64,000 nucleotides of DNA, taken from Symsagittifera roscoffensis (taxonomy: Eukaryota; Xenacoelomorpha; Acoela; Convolutidae). Numbering within the stretch: the stretch's first letter is position 1; the number at the start of each line of letters is the position of its first letter. The translations under genes were made by a program, and so were the position numbers. The DNA lies in contig NC_087062.1 in the NCBI RefSeq assembly GCF_963678635.1, positions 25,883,419 to 25,947,418 of the forward strand. The letters are read 5' to 3'. Below, piece by piece: positions 1-11,106 of this stretch. A model generated the notes under the pieces. It worked only from the letters and a program-made list of their open reading frames with translations. It did not search any database and was not told the DNA's origin.

Positions 1-3000
1 TTTTTATTAATTGACAGATCAATTTTCTCGCGCCGTTGTGTTGAAACTACTGTCGGTTTGATTTTCTACAAAACAATTGTCTGAATTTTGTCGTTTTATT
101 TGCCAGTTTCACTAAATTGTCTAAAACTTAAGTAAATTTTATTTAGTTATTCAAAGAAAAATTTAACTAAACTAATGAAAAAGAGAAACAAACCATATTT
201 TGTTGTCATACGAGCCACTTCGTTTTTTGAGCCAACGTAATCGGGTTATCACGTTCAATAGTTTTTATCACACGTATCAGGTCGACATACATTTTTCTGA
301 TTAAATTTAGGCTTCTCTTGTCTAGAATTAGTTTTCTTTTGATTTTGAAAGAAACACGACTTAAAATAAGTCTCAAAAAAGCAATGAAAAAAAAAATGAA
401 ATAAAACAAACTCACTTGATTACTTTGAGGGTTGACAGCGGATTAGAATTGTACTAGCTCCTATTGTCCAAGAATATCTAAGCGCGTGGCATTTTTTTGT
501 CAAACCTATGCCTACTTTCATTCAGCAAAAAAAATCAGAAAAACTTGAAATAAAACAAATTGAATTGCCGAGGCTTTGCACTGATTCGAAAAGGTACCGT
601 ATTTTAGTTTGAGTAATTAATTTCTATCAGTTCTTCAGTATTTAAACGAACACGTCATGTTTTCTTAGAAACCAGCATAGTTGACTGTATCAAGAAAGAA
701 GAGTTGTTCAATGACGAGAATTATTCGCGTCAAAACTTTTGCCTTTCAACCGTATTTAGAAACTTTTCCAGTTCTTTTACGACTATTATTGGAATATGAT
801 CTCACTTTTTAATGCAAAAATAATTCTAGGTATCAGTGATTTTAAAATAGTCAGTTTTGAAAAATGGAAAAAATTAATGGATTTTCACGGCTGCAGTTTG
901 TCAACGGTTTTTATTCACCAAGTTTTTGCTGAACTTGAAAAAATTATATCATTTTCTAATGTGATTTCATGTGGAGGGAGTGGAGATGAAACAATTTTGG
1001 ACATTTTTTCAAAACTGAATTTTTTTAATATTTATATATCTATAGCTATATCTAAGCGCGATTCTTGTTTCTTCAGCTTTTTTTCAGTTATCAAAAACTT
1101 ATATTCAAAAGATTGTTTTCACTAATTTAAAGATCAGCTTTTTGAGGCGGTCTGGTGAAATTAGAGTCGGTTTTGATCTTTCATAAAAAAACTGTCTGAA
1201 TTTTTTTTGCTAGTTTCACTAAACTGTCAAACGCTTAAGTGCATTTTATTTAGGAGGCGCGAACGTCTCCGTTCTCAAATTTAATTTAGTCTGAAAGTAC
1301 CAGCTGAAAACTGCCGTGGGATAGAAAGTATTTAGTTCAGCCCTGGATATTGCCACTTTTATCTAGTTTCAACGTTATACTTTAAAAAAACATGCTCTAA
1401 ACTAATGATTAGTAGTAACAAACAGTGTGTTGTGTTCATACAGACCATCTCGTGTTTTGGGTGGATTTAATTGGGCTAGGATCTTCAACCAATTCAATGA
1501 GAAGTCTCAGGTCGACATAACCTTTTGTGATTAATTTTGGCTTTCTATAAACTAGGATTTGCTAAATTTATCTAGGCGGCGCGAAAGTATCCGTTCTCAA
1601 AATAATTTTGTGGAAAAAGTACCTGTTAAAAACTACCTTGGGATAGAGAGCATTTAGTTCAGCCCTGGATTTTGCCACATTTAGCTAGTTACAACATTAT
1701 ATTTTAAAAAAACATGCTATAAACTAATTATTGGTAGTAACAAACAGTGTGTAGTGTTCATACAGACCATCTCGTTTTTTGGGTGGATGTAATCGGGCTA
1801 GGATCTTCAACCAATTCAATGAGAAGTTTCAGGTCGACATACCCTTTTCAGATTAATTTTGGCTTTCTATAGTCTAAGATTTGTTAAATTTATCTAGGTG
1901 GCGCGAAGGTATCCGTTCTCAAAATAATTTTGTGGAAAAAGTACCCGTTAAAAACTACCGTGGGATAGAGAGCATTTAGTTCAGCCCTGGTTTTTGCCAA
2001 ATTTATCTAGTTTCAACATTATACATTTCAAAAAAAAAGATTTAAACTAAAGATAAGTAGAAACAAACTATGAATCAAACAATACTTCTATCATCTCTTC
2101 AGTATTGAAAAGAACACGTATGTTTTCTTAGAAAACGTGATAGTTGACTGTATCAAGCAAGAACAGTCGGTCAAGGATGAGAAGCACTCGCGTGGATATT
2201 TTGCTCTTCAAGCTTGTTGAGGAGTTTTTCCTAATTTTCCTCGTCTACAATTGAAATATGATTTCATTGATGGTAATGCAAATATATTTCTAGCTATCAG
2301 TGATTTTAAGTTGTCAGTTTTCATGACTGAAAAAGTTCGTGGATTTTCAAAGCTGCAATTTACTGTTTCAACCGTTTTCGGCAACAATGTTCTTATAAAA
2401 CTAGAAAGGTTAATAATATTTTCTAAGATGATTTCACGTGGAGGGAGTGGAGATGAAACATTTTTAGACATTTTTTTCTTAAAACTGAATTTTTTAAATT
2501 CATTTATACGTCTATTATTACATCTATGCGCGTGTGTTGTTTATTTAATTTTTTCTCAGTTACCAAAAGTATGTTTTGAACGGAATGTTTTCACCAATTG
2601 AATAATCAGTTTTCTTGGGCCAGTCTTTTGAAACTATGGTCGGTCTTGATCTTCTACAAAAAAGCTGTCTGAATTTTGCCGTTTTTTCTTCTTGTTTCAT
2701 TAAATTGTTTAGATCTCAAGTGCAATTTTTTTTAGGCGGCGCAAATGTATCCGCTCTCAAAACTAATTTAGAGTAAAAAAGACCAGCTGAAAACTACAGT
2801 GGGATTGAGAGTATTTAGTTCAGCACTAAATATTGCCACATTCATCTAATTTCAACATTATCCTTTTCAAAAAAAAGATTTAAACTAAAGATAAGTAGAA
2901 ACAAACTATGTGTTGTAATCATACGAGCCACCTCGTTTTTTGAGTGAACGTAATCGGGCTAGTAGCTTCAACCATTTTTATGAGACCTTTCAGGTCGACA

Positions 3001-4060
3001 TACACTTTTGTGATTACTTTTGGCTTTATATTGTCTAAGATTTGTTAGTTTTCTTTTGGTTTTAAATGAAATTTAACCTAACATTTGTTTCTAAGACAGG
3101 ATGGCTTAGAAAACTGAAATAAAATGAAATCATTTAATTACCTTGAGGTTATTACAGAAACGAGTAGAGGGCTATTAGCTCCTGTTGTCCAAGAAATTGC
3201 TGGAATATCTAAGCGCCTGGTTTTATTTTTTCAAACCTTGGTATATAAAAAGGAGTAAATCAAACAGCCGACGCTTCGCATTGATAAAAAATGTTAATCA
3301 AAAGTTTTCATTAAACAAAAAATATCAGAAGGAACTTGATATAAAAAAAATAAATTCAACAGCCAAGGCTTTGCACTGATACGAAGTGTCCCTTATTTTA
3401 ATTTGACTAACAAACTTCTATCGCTACTTTGTTATTGAAAAGGACGCGTTAGAGTAAAAAAAAGAATAACAGCTGAAAACTATCGAGGGGTGGAGAATAT
3501 TTGGTTCAGCCCTGGATATTGCCACATTTTTTTTGGTTCAACAATTTTTTTCCAAAAAACTTGATTTAAACTAGCGAATAGTTGAAACAAACAATGTTTT
3601 GCACTGATTCGAGCCTCCTCGTTTTTTGAATCAATGTAACTGGCCTAGCAGTTTTAATAAGTTTTATACAGAAATAAAAAACGCGATATGTTACGTCGAC
3701 AAAGACCTTTGTAAACAACTTTGGCTTCCTGTTGGTTAGAATTTAATCGTTTTCTTTTGATTTAGAAGGAAATATGACTTTACAATTGCTTTTAAATATC
3801 GAAAATCTTGAAAACTGGTAAAAAAAACTTAAGCTCAACTAAATACCTTTATGTGATCACATGTGAAAGGCTTGGTATTTGCTTCAAGTATGCCAAAAAC
3901 TGCCAGAATAACTGTGTGCGCGGTGTTTTTGCTTCAAAGCTTTGACTTAGTTTTTCTCCATTTCAAAGACCGACTTTCATTAAATTTTCATGAAAGTTTG
4001 AAAGTTATCAGCTTCCTTGCTAATCTTGCTTATTCAACAAATAACGGAAAATAAAATTTG
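1..4060. repeat. Decayed tandem array, unit about 1.45 kb
   Basis: The same blocks recur in order through this stretch. A block starting near 629 (TCTTCAGTATTTAAACG...) returns near 2096. The block with TTTGCACTGATTCGAA near 575 returns near 3370. The block with CATACGAGCCAC near 207 returns near 2920. Short open frames at 796-1125 and 2251-2601 are two diverged copies of one block sharing the peptide GGSGDET, but they are not conserved at their ends and look non-coding. No transposase or RT is visible. I read this as a degenerate satellite or a cluster of one non-autonomous repeat. Confidence 0.75.
1240..2035. repeat. 322-bp direct subrepeat, about 2.5 copies
   Basis: The mark TCAGCCCTGG falls at 1337, 1659 and 1981, exactly 322 bp apart, and GGCGC falls at 1256 and 1578. 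The copies also share a block containing AGGTCGACATA. A diverged, unlinked copy of the unit lies at about 2724-3060 and another near 3490-3720. It sits inside the larger array and probably arose by local tandem amplification of one half of the 1.45-kb unit. Confidence 0.8.
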
Positions 4061-4230
4061 ATTTGAGTAATGTGAATGATTCAGCTCTCAAAATCGGTTG
4101 TTTTCCAATACCCCGACAAGTAAACTTTTCATACTTGTTTTACCTGTCATTAGGGCTAAATCACATTGCATTTTAATAACGTTAAAAAAACTCAAAGTGC
4201 TGAGAAACGGTTAAGTAATAAAAGGCTGCT

Positions 4231-4433
4231 GGATCTTGTTAACAATTTCCCTCCCTCCCCCCCCCCCCCCCCCCCATTGCAATAAGGGGGAGATTATTAA
4301 CAATGTACCAAATTCGTATATGCTTAACTGATCAATTCTCTCTTTATAGGGGGAGGGGGGGGGGGGGGGGGGGAGGGTAGAGAAAGGGATTCGTTACAAG
4401 GTACCATAGGTGGGGGAATTGTTAACAAGATTC
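4231..4433. mobile_element. 203-bp MITE with C-run/G-run arms and a 9-bp target duplication
   Basis: The ends are inverted repeats: GGATCTTGTTAACAATTTCC at 4231-4250 against the complement of GGAATTGTTAACAAGATTC at 4415-4433. The arms continue into a run of about 20 C near 4256 and a run of about 20 G near 4355. The flanks carry a perfect direct repeat AAGGCTGCT at 4222-4230 and 4434-4442. A 9-bp duplication is typical of Mutator-like transposition, which is inference because no coding sequence is present. The C and G runs may be unreliable in length. Confidence 0.8.
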
Positions 4434-4442
4434 AAGGCTGCT

Positions 4443-5096
4443 AGTTAAAAGTAGGATACAGTAAAGTTTTTTTCATTTCTAAATATTACCACAATCATCA
4501 GTTTTTACATTTTAACACCAATAAATCAACACTATCGTGTTGCTTTCGCAGTAACTTGACTAACTGGTTTCGTTTCTTTAATACTCAACTCCCCAATTTT
4601 CAATCTTTCTGTCTGTTGTTGTTATACGAGTAGTTGCGGCAACCTGTGTAGGGTATGAAGAATCAACCTATTCACACCTGTTAAATTGTTCACCATGCTA
4701 AGTGTCATTGAATTAGGACAATTTAAAAAATTTTTTTTCGAAATAGAAATCCAAGGTGGAGATAGCGGAAAAGAGCTGAGTTTAATCAAGGGAAAACCGT
4801 GGCTTGTGGTTTTTCCCATTCAAACTAGACAAGGAGCTTTTCCTAGATGTTATTCAAATTTTTATCTTGTATTCAATTGTATTTGCTTGAACAAGATTCG
4901 CTTTTTCTCATAGCAGTCATAGTTTCTTGGCAAGTTGGGCTCTAGGATTGTTAAGAAAGATTTTGTGATTAGAAATTAGAACAATAGAAATTTTTCCTAC
5001 AACAAAAATTCAGAAATTCTTTCAATAATCTTGCCGAAACCAAAACACTTTCAGTGCTATAGTGCTGATTTTGAATTATCCGTACGAAACGCATCA
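4443..5096. other. AT-rich stretch, no gene seen
   Basis: No gene recognised. The open frames here (for example 4686-4913) have no recognisable domain. A GGAAAAGAGC end motif like that of the small MITEs at 8.3-8.8 kb occurs near 4767. Confidence 0.5.
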
Positions 5097-5815
5097 AATT
5101 TGATATTTAAAACGCGTTTTCTCAAATTGGGTTGATTTAAGATAAAGGCTTAGATAAAAAAACGATGAAAGCAAAACTTGATAAGACTTTTCGCAGAAAT
5201 ATCATGAGGCAATTTGATTTGCGAGGTTCGGGCCAAAAGTTTTACCCCGGAAACGATTTTTTTGATATTTTGGCCAGAAAGCGAAACATATTTGGTCTTC
5301 ATAATTAACCTTGTAAAACCACTAGTTAGGCCATAAAATTCATGTTTGAGTGAAATGGGGGGAAAAGGAAAAAGAGCCAAGACTGCCAACAAAATTTAAG
5401 AAACGCCAAAACGTCAAAACTATTGAGTCACTTACAGCAAAAATTCTAGAAGAATATAGTATCTAACGTTTGTTTTTAATAAAAAAAGGTGTTTCATTTA
5501 GTAAAAAAGACTTTTTATATCTATCAAACAAAAATCAATTCAACTATTAAACTTTTTGAAGATATTTTCAGTTAAACTTTGTTGGTATAACTAAGTGTCT
5601 CATTTTGATAAAAGTGTGGCTGTAAGGAGTTCTCAGTTGTTTTGGCTTAATTTTTGGTTAAATAAAAAAGCCAAAATTGATCCGTTTTTGGGCCCTTAAT
5701 TTGTAAAACAAATTGCACCATACTAACTCTATGACAATTCTGAGCAAGTTTTGACCTCATCGTTTTCATCTGAAATCAGTCTGATTTGCGAAGAACGCGT
5801 TTTAAATATCAAGTT
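5097..5815. mobile_element. Probable non-autonomous element with diverged inverted ends
   Basis: TTGATATTTAAAACGCGTTT near 5099 is the inverse complement of the sequence near 5792-5813, and similarity between the arms continues inward for roughly 60-75 bp with mismatches. At about 5280-5378, on the minus strand, lies a copy of a dispersed repeat that also occurs at about 7273-7360 and 10374-10470. It can be followed by the motif AGTGGTTTTNCNAGG and ends in GAAAAAGAGCC. No transposase frame was seen. Confidence 0.5.
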
Positions 5816-6110
5816 TTATGCTTTTTACCCAGGGAATTTAATCGGCATTGGATGACTCGATCAGGACTCGATTCACAAAATTGTAAAATTAAAATTACTT
5901 TATTCATCAGAAATTCTGATTGAAAATTAATTTTTGGAAAAAAACTGAAGATTAAAATGAAATAACCTGATATTAATAAGAACAGACAATATGAAAAAAA
6001 AACTATTTTATTTTTGTCAGAGAAGCTTGATTTTGATTCCACGCAATTTTTCCATAGGCTGACATGCTTAATCGGGTCTTTCCTATTAATTATAGCCCCT
6101 CACATAAACA
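5816..6110. other. AT-rich spacer
   Basis: No gene or clear repeat boundary was seen. The minus-strand open frame at 5809-6042 has no domain signature. Confidence 0.5.
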
Positions 6111-7175
6111 AGACTGCTCGTATCAGGGCAAAGCCCTGATAGTTCCGACTGCCTTTTACAGTTTATGAAACAGTAATAACAAAAACAACATAAAAAAATT
6201 AAATGAAATTAAATAAAATGAAAAAAAAAAATTTCGCTAAAATTTGAAAATTTGTCTATTAAAATCATCCCCCCACACGAGATTTCGTTCCTTGTAACAA
6301 ATCAATTATTGCAAAAAAGCTTCATTCAACCAGTTTGGAACGATTTCTAAGACGGATTAAATCTCCGCTTGCGCGTTAATAGCGCGAACTATATCGCGCG
6401 TAAATTGTCCTAAATTGGTCAAAACGGCCAAAATGGCAATCTTTAAACCCTCATAACTTTACGAAAAATGATCACAGGTAAAATAATTTTTCAAAATTAG
6501 GCTCAGGACAACAATAGCTTTCGAATGATATAAAAAAATTTTGTCAAAAATGGCTAGTTAAAAAGTCGAAAATTGTCTGAAGAAAAAATAACCCACCCCG
6601 AGCACAAATATTCCGTTACTTTCGTATCGAAAGTCGGAACAACAAGGCTGCTCGTATCAGGACGAAGCCCTGAAGGTTCCGACTGCCTTTTAAGCTTTAT
6701 GGAGCAGTAATAACATTTAAAAAATTAAATGAAACAAAATAAAATGAATTTTTTTTTAATTTGAATTTTTTTTTTGAAAACCATCGCCCCACACGCCATA
6801 TCAAGTACAAAAGGATAGTTTTCGTTCCTTGTAACAAATCAATTATGGCAAATAAGCTTCGTTCAACCATATTGGAAGGATTTCTAAGACGGATCAAATC
6901 TCCGCTTATAAGTTAATAGCTCGAATTATATCGCGCGTTAATTGCCTCAAATTGGTCAAAATGGCAAGCTTTAAACCCTCATAACTTTACGAAAAATGAT
7001 CACAGGTGACATATCTTTTGAAAATTAAGCTCAAGACAACAATACCTTTTTAATGATATAAAAAATTTCCGTCAAAAATGGTTAGTTAAAAAGTCGAAAT
7101 TTGTCTGAAGAAAAAAAAACCCACCCCGAGCGCATATAATCCGTTACTTTTGTATCGAAAGTCGGAAAAATAAAC
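6111..7175. repeat. Two tandem copies of a 534-bp repeat
   Basis: CTGCTCGTATCAGG starts at 6114 and again at 6648. The two units match throughout, including CTCATAACTTTACGAAAAAT and GATTTCTAAGACGGAT blocks, with scattered substitutions. Each unit begins with a small palindrome (GGGC...GCCC type) and ends in TTCGTATCGAAAG or its variant, itself palindromic. A third, inverted and interrupted copy lies at 50840-51645, so this is a dispersed family rather than a purely local duplication. Confidence 0.85.
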
Positions 7176-8301
7176 CAGAACAAACAAATTTGTTTATGCA
7201 TAAGTTGTAACTCTAAGCAACGCTCAGATCAGTACACACAAAACATGGATATGCTTTGTATAAATGCACTTTGTTTTGGACCTTTCCCTCCCACCCTCAC
7301 CTCACACGACCATCAATTTTATGGTCTAAAGAGTGGTTTTGCAAGGTTAATGAAAACTGATCCAAAAAGGTTGTATGCGAAAGGACTATATAATAGACGT
7401 CACATAAATCAACTGTATCTTTCTAAAACCAAGAAAACCTTTTAAGTATCGTTGCCTAAATTTGAACTAATTTGGGTCTAGTTTCGGTTTTTAATCAACA
7501 ATTATTATTAATCAGTTTTGTTGCAAATTTTATTCGTTCACCTTAGTTTTTGCCGTGTTAAAAATGATATATCGGCTCTTCTCTACTTCCCTGATTTGAT
7601 TTTTAGTTTTGAAAAACTGACTGTTTTCCAGTCCCCCTTTGATTTTTTATTCTGAACTTCATTACTTCAAAATCTATTTAAAATGAATTTTCATTTTATG
7701 AACTGCACTATAGGGTGACAGCGTGAATAGTTGTCACTATAGCGTACTTGAGACATGTTTATAACCACTTGAAAATAGTTTGAATGACCTGAAAGCATAA
7801 AACATATTTTCCAACGACTGTTGAAAGCCAAAATTTACGATAAAAAAAGCTCTAAAGTTTCATTTAGATAGAAAAAAGAATCAATAAAACAGGCATAAAA
7901 AGCGACTTTTTTCTTTCTTAAAATAACGAAAAGTTTTTTTTTTTGCAATATCAAGGTGCTGCGGAGAACCGTTTTTGCTATTCAGATACAAGGCTAGAGC
8001 ACCAACCCTGGTAAACCGCTTTCTTCGATGAGGCTATGGTCGCCTAAACAATATTTTGCAAAAAAAAAAATTTTTTTTTCATAAATTTCGATTATTTTTT
8101 CAAAATTTTTCTCGATACTCATTTAAGATAAACTTCAGTCGGTCAATTTATTGCGTGCTATAAACACACCATCCATCTACTTGCGTTTGCTGACGTCTTT
8201 TTGTAGAGTTTATTCATTTTTGCTGGGGGGGAGATAGCTCAATTGGTCAATACGGGGGGAGGGGGGGGGGGGCGGGAGATTGCTCAATTGATCCGGTTTT
8301 C
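7176..8301. other. Intergenic, with dispersed-repeat fragments and G-runs
   Basis: A copy of the dispersed repeat seen inverted at 5280-5378 lies at about 7273-7390. At 8222-8300 two near copies of GAGATAGCTCAATTGGTCAA / GAGATTGCTCAATTGATCC are separated by a long G-run; TAGCTCAATTGG resembles a tRNA A-box, but no B-box or fold follows. No gene was recognised. Confidence 0.45.
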
Positions 8302-8453
8302 GGCTCTTTTCCAGTTTCCCACCCCCTTCGTAAAATTACAAAATAAAGCGTTGTAAAAATTTGTTCACCTGTTCACGCTGACACGTTTTAGTGCAGTTTA
8401 TAACATGAAAAAAACAACATTTCAATCATCAAAGGAGGGACTGGAAAAGAGCC
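8302..8453. mobile_element. 152-bp MITE, ends GGCTCTTTTCCAGT
   Basis: The left end GGCTCTTTTCCAGT at 8302 is matched in inverse by ACTGGAAAAGAGCC ending at 8453. The interior shares GTTCACCTGTTCACG with the related copy near 23880. No target duplication is obvious. The same terminal motif recurs near 7577, 8782, 9625 and 23965. Confidence 0.65.
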
Positions 8454-8781
8454 AAGTTTTTTTAGCGCTTTTAAATTTTTTTGGTTTCTTAGTTTTTTTG
8501 TTTTTTGTTATGCTTGAAGATCAAATTTTCTGATAGACCTCACATGGCACCTGCAAGTTAAGATCTCAAAAGTAAAATTTCTCCTAGTTAAGAACTTTTC
8601 TATGAGTTTTTCATGGAATCTGCGTTGCAACTGTTATAGTACATCAGCAAAATATATACTTTAAAAGTAAATTTAAATTGGATTGTGAAGGTACTTCTGG
8701 GAAAACTAAAAAGATAATAATTTTGTGGTACATTAATTTGGTTGAAATTGGTTAAAATCAATGATGCTTTTTTGAGAGGAC
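8454..8781. other. AT-rich spacer between two MITE copies
   Basis: No gene was recognised. The minus-strand frame at 8600-8893 lacks any family signature and overlaps the next MITE. Confidence 0.5.
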
Positions 8782-8987
8782 GGCTCTTTTCCATTTTTGC
8801 CGTCTTGTCAAAAAAAAAACATTTCAACGCATAAATGTCATGCAGTTTGGCATGGTGAACAAACTGAATACTGTGAACAGACTTGTTCATCATACGTTAC
8901 ATCAGCGTCACGCATTGACTAAAAAAAGACGTTAAACAACTTTGAGTGCGAAATTTTTTGAAAAGTGCGGGGAAGTGGGAAAGAGGC
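8782..8987. mobile_element. About 206-bp MITE, same family as 8302-8453
   Basis: It starts GGCTCTTTTCCATTTTTGCC and ends in the imperfect inverse GGAAGTGGGAAAGAGGC. The interior contains a GTGAACA/TGTTCA region like the neighbouring copy. The arms are more diverged than those of the 152-bp copy. Confidence 0.55.
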
Positions 8988-9141
8988 AAACAGCTGAAAA
9001 CAGCTGAAGAAGCAAACAGTTTTATCAGTATCTTGAAGACTTAGTTTCGATTTGCTTAAATTGCTTTAGTTGCTCTAGTTGCTTTTTTTAGATTGAAAAG
9101 TGAGTCTACTAAATGGCTAGCGAGATAATCGAGTTGATACT

Positions 9142-9411
9142 CTACAGGCATTTATATTCATTTGGCCATAGCAAAATATCCAATTCTTTTGTGTATTCCA
9201 CCCATTCGCATTTGCAGCTGTTTTCCTTGCAAACAGGTACGTGAACTTTCATTATGCCTCCATCATCGCCCCAACTACACCTTCTAATGCACTGTACTTT
9301 GTCCGTGCAGTCAGTCGCTAATTCACAAACTGCGCCTTGCTGCTGCTCCTCAGCGACAAATGCCTGCATAGACACTGAAATGGCTGCAAGAATTGTCCAA
9401 AAGTTTCGCAT
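9142..9411 (-). CDS. Secreted 89-aa eight-cysteine peptide, CS-alpha/beta-like spacing
   Basis: An intact single-exon frame of 89 codons runs from the ATG at 9411 to the TAG at 9142. Residues 1-20 form a typical signal peptide (charged start, hydrophobic core, small residues before Glu21), so a mature peptide of about 69 aa is expected outside the cell. Cysteines lie at 29, 35, 41, 45, 61, 66, 68 and 88. The C41-xxx-C45 and C66-x-C68 pair is the spacing of cysteine-stabilised alpha/beta peptides such as defensins and related channel-active or antimicrobial peptides, and eight cysteines allow four disulfides. The family link is inference from spacing only; other disulfide-rich secreted peptides remain possible. 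Its even codon pattern and signal peptide stand out from surrounding non-coding DNA. I do not recognise an orthologue and no role can be assigned. Neighbours are MITEs and AT-rich DNA. Confidence 0.65.
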   Translation of the reverse strand: MRNFWTILAAISVSMQAFVAEEQQQGAVCELATDCTDKVQCIRRCSWGDDGGIMKVHVPVCKENSCKCEWVEYTKELDILLWPNEYKCL

Positions 9412-9884
9412 GTTGGCTGTCGTTCACTCTTAAATGAGCTTGATATTATGATACAATTACATATTTACAAGGTTTATGTAGTCATTTTTCCCGGCAAAAT
9501 ATTGCGAACACGTTGGATCAAAAAAACTTGATTTTGTCATTCGGCAATCTTCGAGCCTCTCTTTGTTTTTGAGTTGTAGCTAATCGAGCCAATTACCTAC
9601 TTCCTAGCGTCATAGAACAGTCCTAGGTTCTTTTCCACTCCTCCCAGAACTTAAATTTTTCCATTTTTTAATTTTTATCACGTGTTAGTATGGCTGAACG
9701 AATGCTGTTACGAAGTAATGTATCAAGAACGAATGTGTTCACATTAGTTATCTTGTTCTCCATGCAAAATTTCATTAAAGTCTGACTAATTAAAAATAGT
9801 TATTCAAAACTGAAATTCAAATATGGGGGGCCCCAGCCCTATAACAGGAACAAAAAATTTTTATTCCCCTACCCACCTGCGATT
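9412..9884. other. Upstream region of the secreted-peptide gene
   Basis: AT-rich sequence with no gene seen. It would contain the promoter of the minus-strand peptide gene; CATAAACC on the minus strand near 9470 is only a weak TATA-like candidate. A TTCTTTTCCACTCCTCCC MITE-end-like motif lies near 9630. Confidence 0.35.
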
Positions 9885-10063
9885 GGATCTTCTTAACAAT
9901 TGCCCCTCTTTTAAGAAAGGGGGCAATTGTTAAGTAGATTAAAATAACGCATTTTCGACCAATCAGAAAGACGCAAAATTCTAATTCGCAATGAAATGCT
10001 TTTTTAATGGGGGTGGCAATTCTTGAGTAGATACCAAAAGGAGGGCGATTGTTGAGTAGATCA
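9885..10063. repeat. Palindromic elements related to the 4231-4433 MITE end
   Basis: GGATCTTCTTAACAATTGCC at 9885 is followed by its near-perfect inverse ending at 9940, giving a hairpin with arms of about 22 bp and a loop of about 12. Two further single arms follow, GGCAATTCTTGAGTAGAT near 10015 and GGCGATTGTTGAGTAGATC near 10044. The arm core TTAACAATTNCCCC is shared with the MITE at 4231-4433. Confidence 0.65.
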
Positions 10064-11106
10064 ATGCGTTTTTTTGAGAGTAGTTTTTTGTTCCCGCTGT
10101 CCAAACTTACAAAAATTCGCTTTCGACCGTGATAAAGCTTTACTTACCCCTCTTCCGTTAGCAGCGAAATTATGTTGTAACGAGGGTTTTTTAAAGATGA
10201 GTATAGAGAGCAAACGTGTTTGCCAAGGCCTAATAAATAGGTATGTCATTTTATCTACAGCAAATTTTTACTAGGCACACGTTTTAGTTTTTTTTGGATT
10301 CCACAAACTGTTCCAGATTCCGCAAATACCTTTGCGGAATTCTACAAATTTATCTGTTTTTTAGCCATTTTGGCTTTTCTTCCTAACCCCCCTTCCACGC
10401 GCCAAACCAACATAGGTTTTATAGTATCAAGAGTGGTTTTACTAGGTAAATTACGAAGACCAAATTGCTTTTTTCCACATCCCCTCATAATTCAAATTTT
10501 CCTTGTTTTTAATTGTTTTACGTCTTATTATTGCCCAACGCGTGATGTTACAAAATAAGGTCAGAAAAATAAATGTGTTCTTAATAGCTAGTTTTTTCAC
10601 CATGCAAAATTTCATTCCATAATGACAACGCTATAAATGTTTTTTTTTCAAAACTGAGACTCAAATGTAGCGGGACAATTCAATATTTAAACAATTTTCT
10701 TCTGAACAGTATTTTGAGCAAACTCTAAACACACGGCAAAAGCTGGCTGAACGAACAAACAGATAGCTCAACATACTCGGCTTATAAATTTTTTGAAAAA
10801 AAAACGAAACTGGGCATAAATTATTTGAAGTTTAGGATTCTAAAATTAAATAGTTTTCTTTATTTTTAGTAATAAATTTGTTAAGAGCTGAATTCAAAAG
10901 TTGTCAAAGAAATTCATTAATTACAGTAACAAGTGTATTTCAGCACGCGCTAACATCCTCCGCTCCAAACGGAGCGTGGACGGGTGCGAGTTATGCAGTC
11001 CGTCGAGTAACGCCGTCATTTCCGTTGTTCAACGGTGTAACTCGAGTCAACAAGTAATGAACTTCTCTTATCAACGAAAAATTGCCAGTCTTTAGACCAT
11101 CTTCCG
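10064..11106. other. Intergenic with repeat fragments
   Basis: A copy of the dispersed repeat shared with 5280-5378 and 7273-7360 lies at about 10374-10470. TTCCGCAAATACC and related GGATTCC motifs near 10295-10345 resemble the short repeats at 21330-21490. A locally GC-richer block at 10945-11090 has an open frame (10901-11095) without a recognisable domain; it could be a fragment of an exon or a repeat. Confidence 0.4.

Noticed and set aside
796-2601. Frames at 796-1125 and 2251-2601 as a two-member gene family
   Set aside because: They are diverged copies of a repeat block with different starts and ends and AT-rich composition; no domain beyond a shared short peptide.
8222-8300. Possible tRNA gene at GAGATAGCTCAATTGG
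   Set aside because: Only an A-box-like word is present, twice, separated by a G-run; no B-box or cloverleaf.
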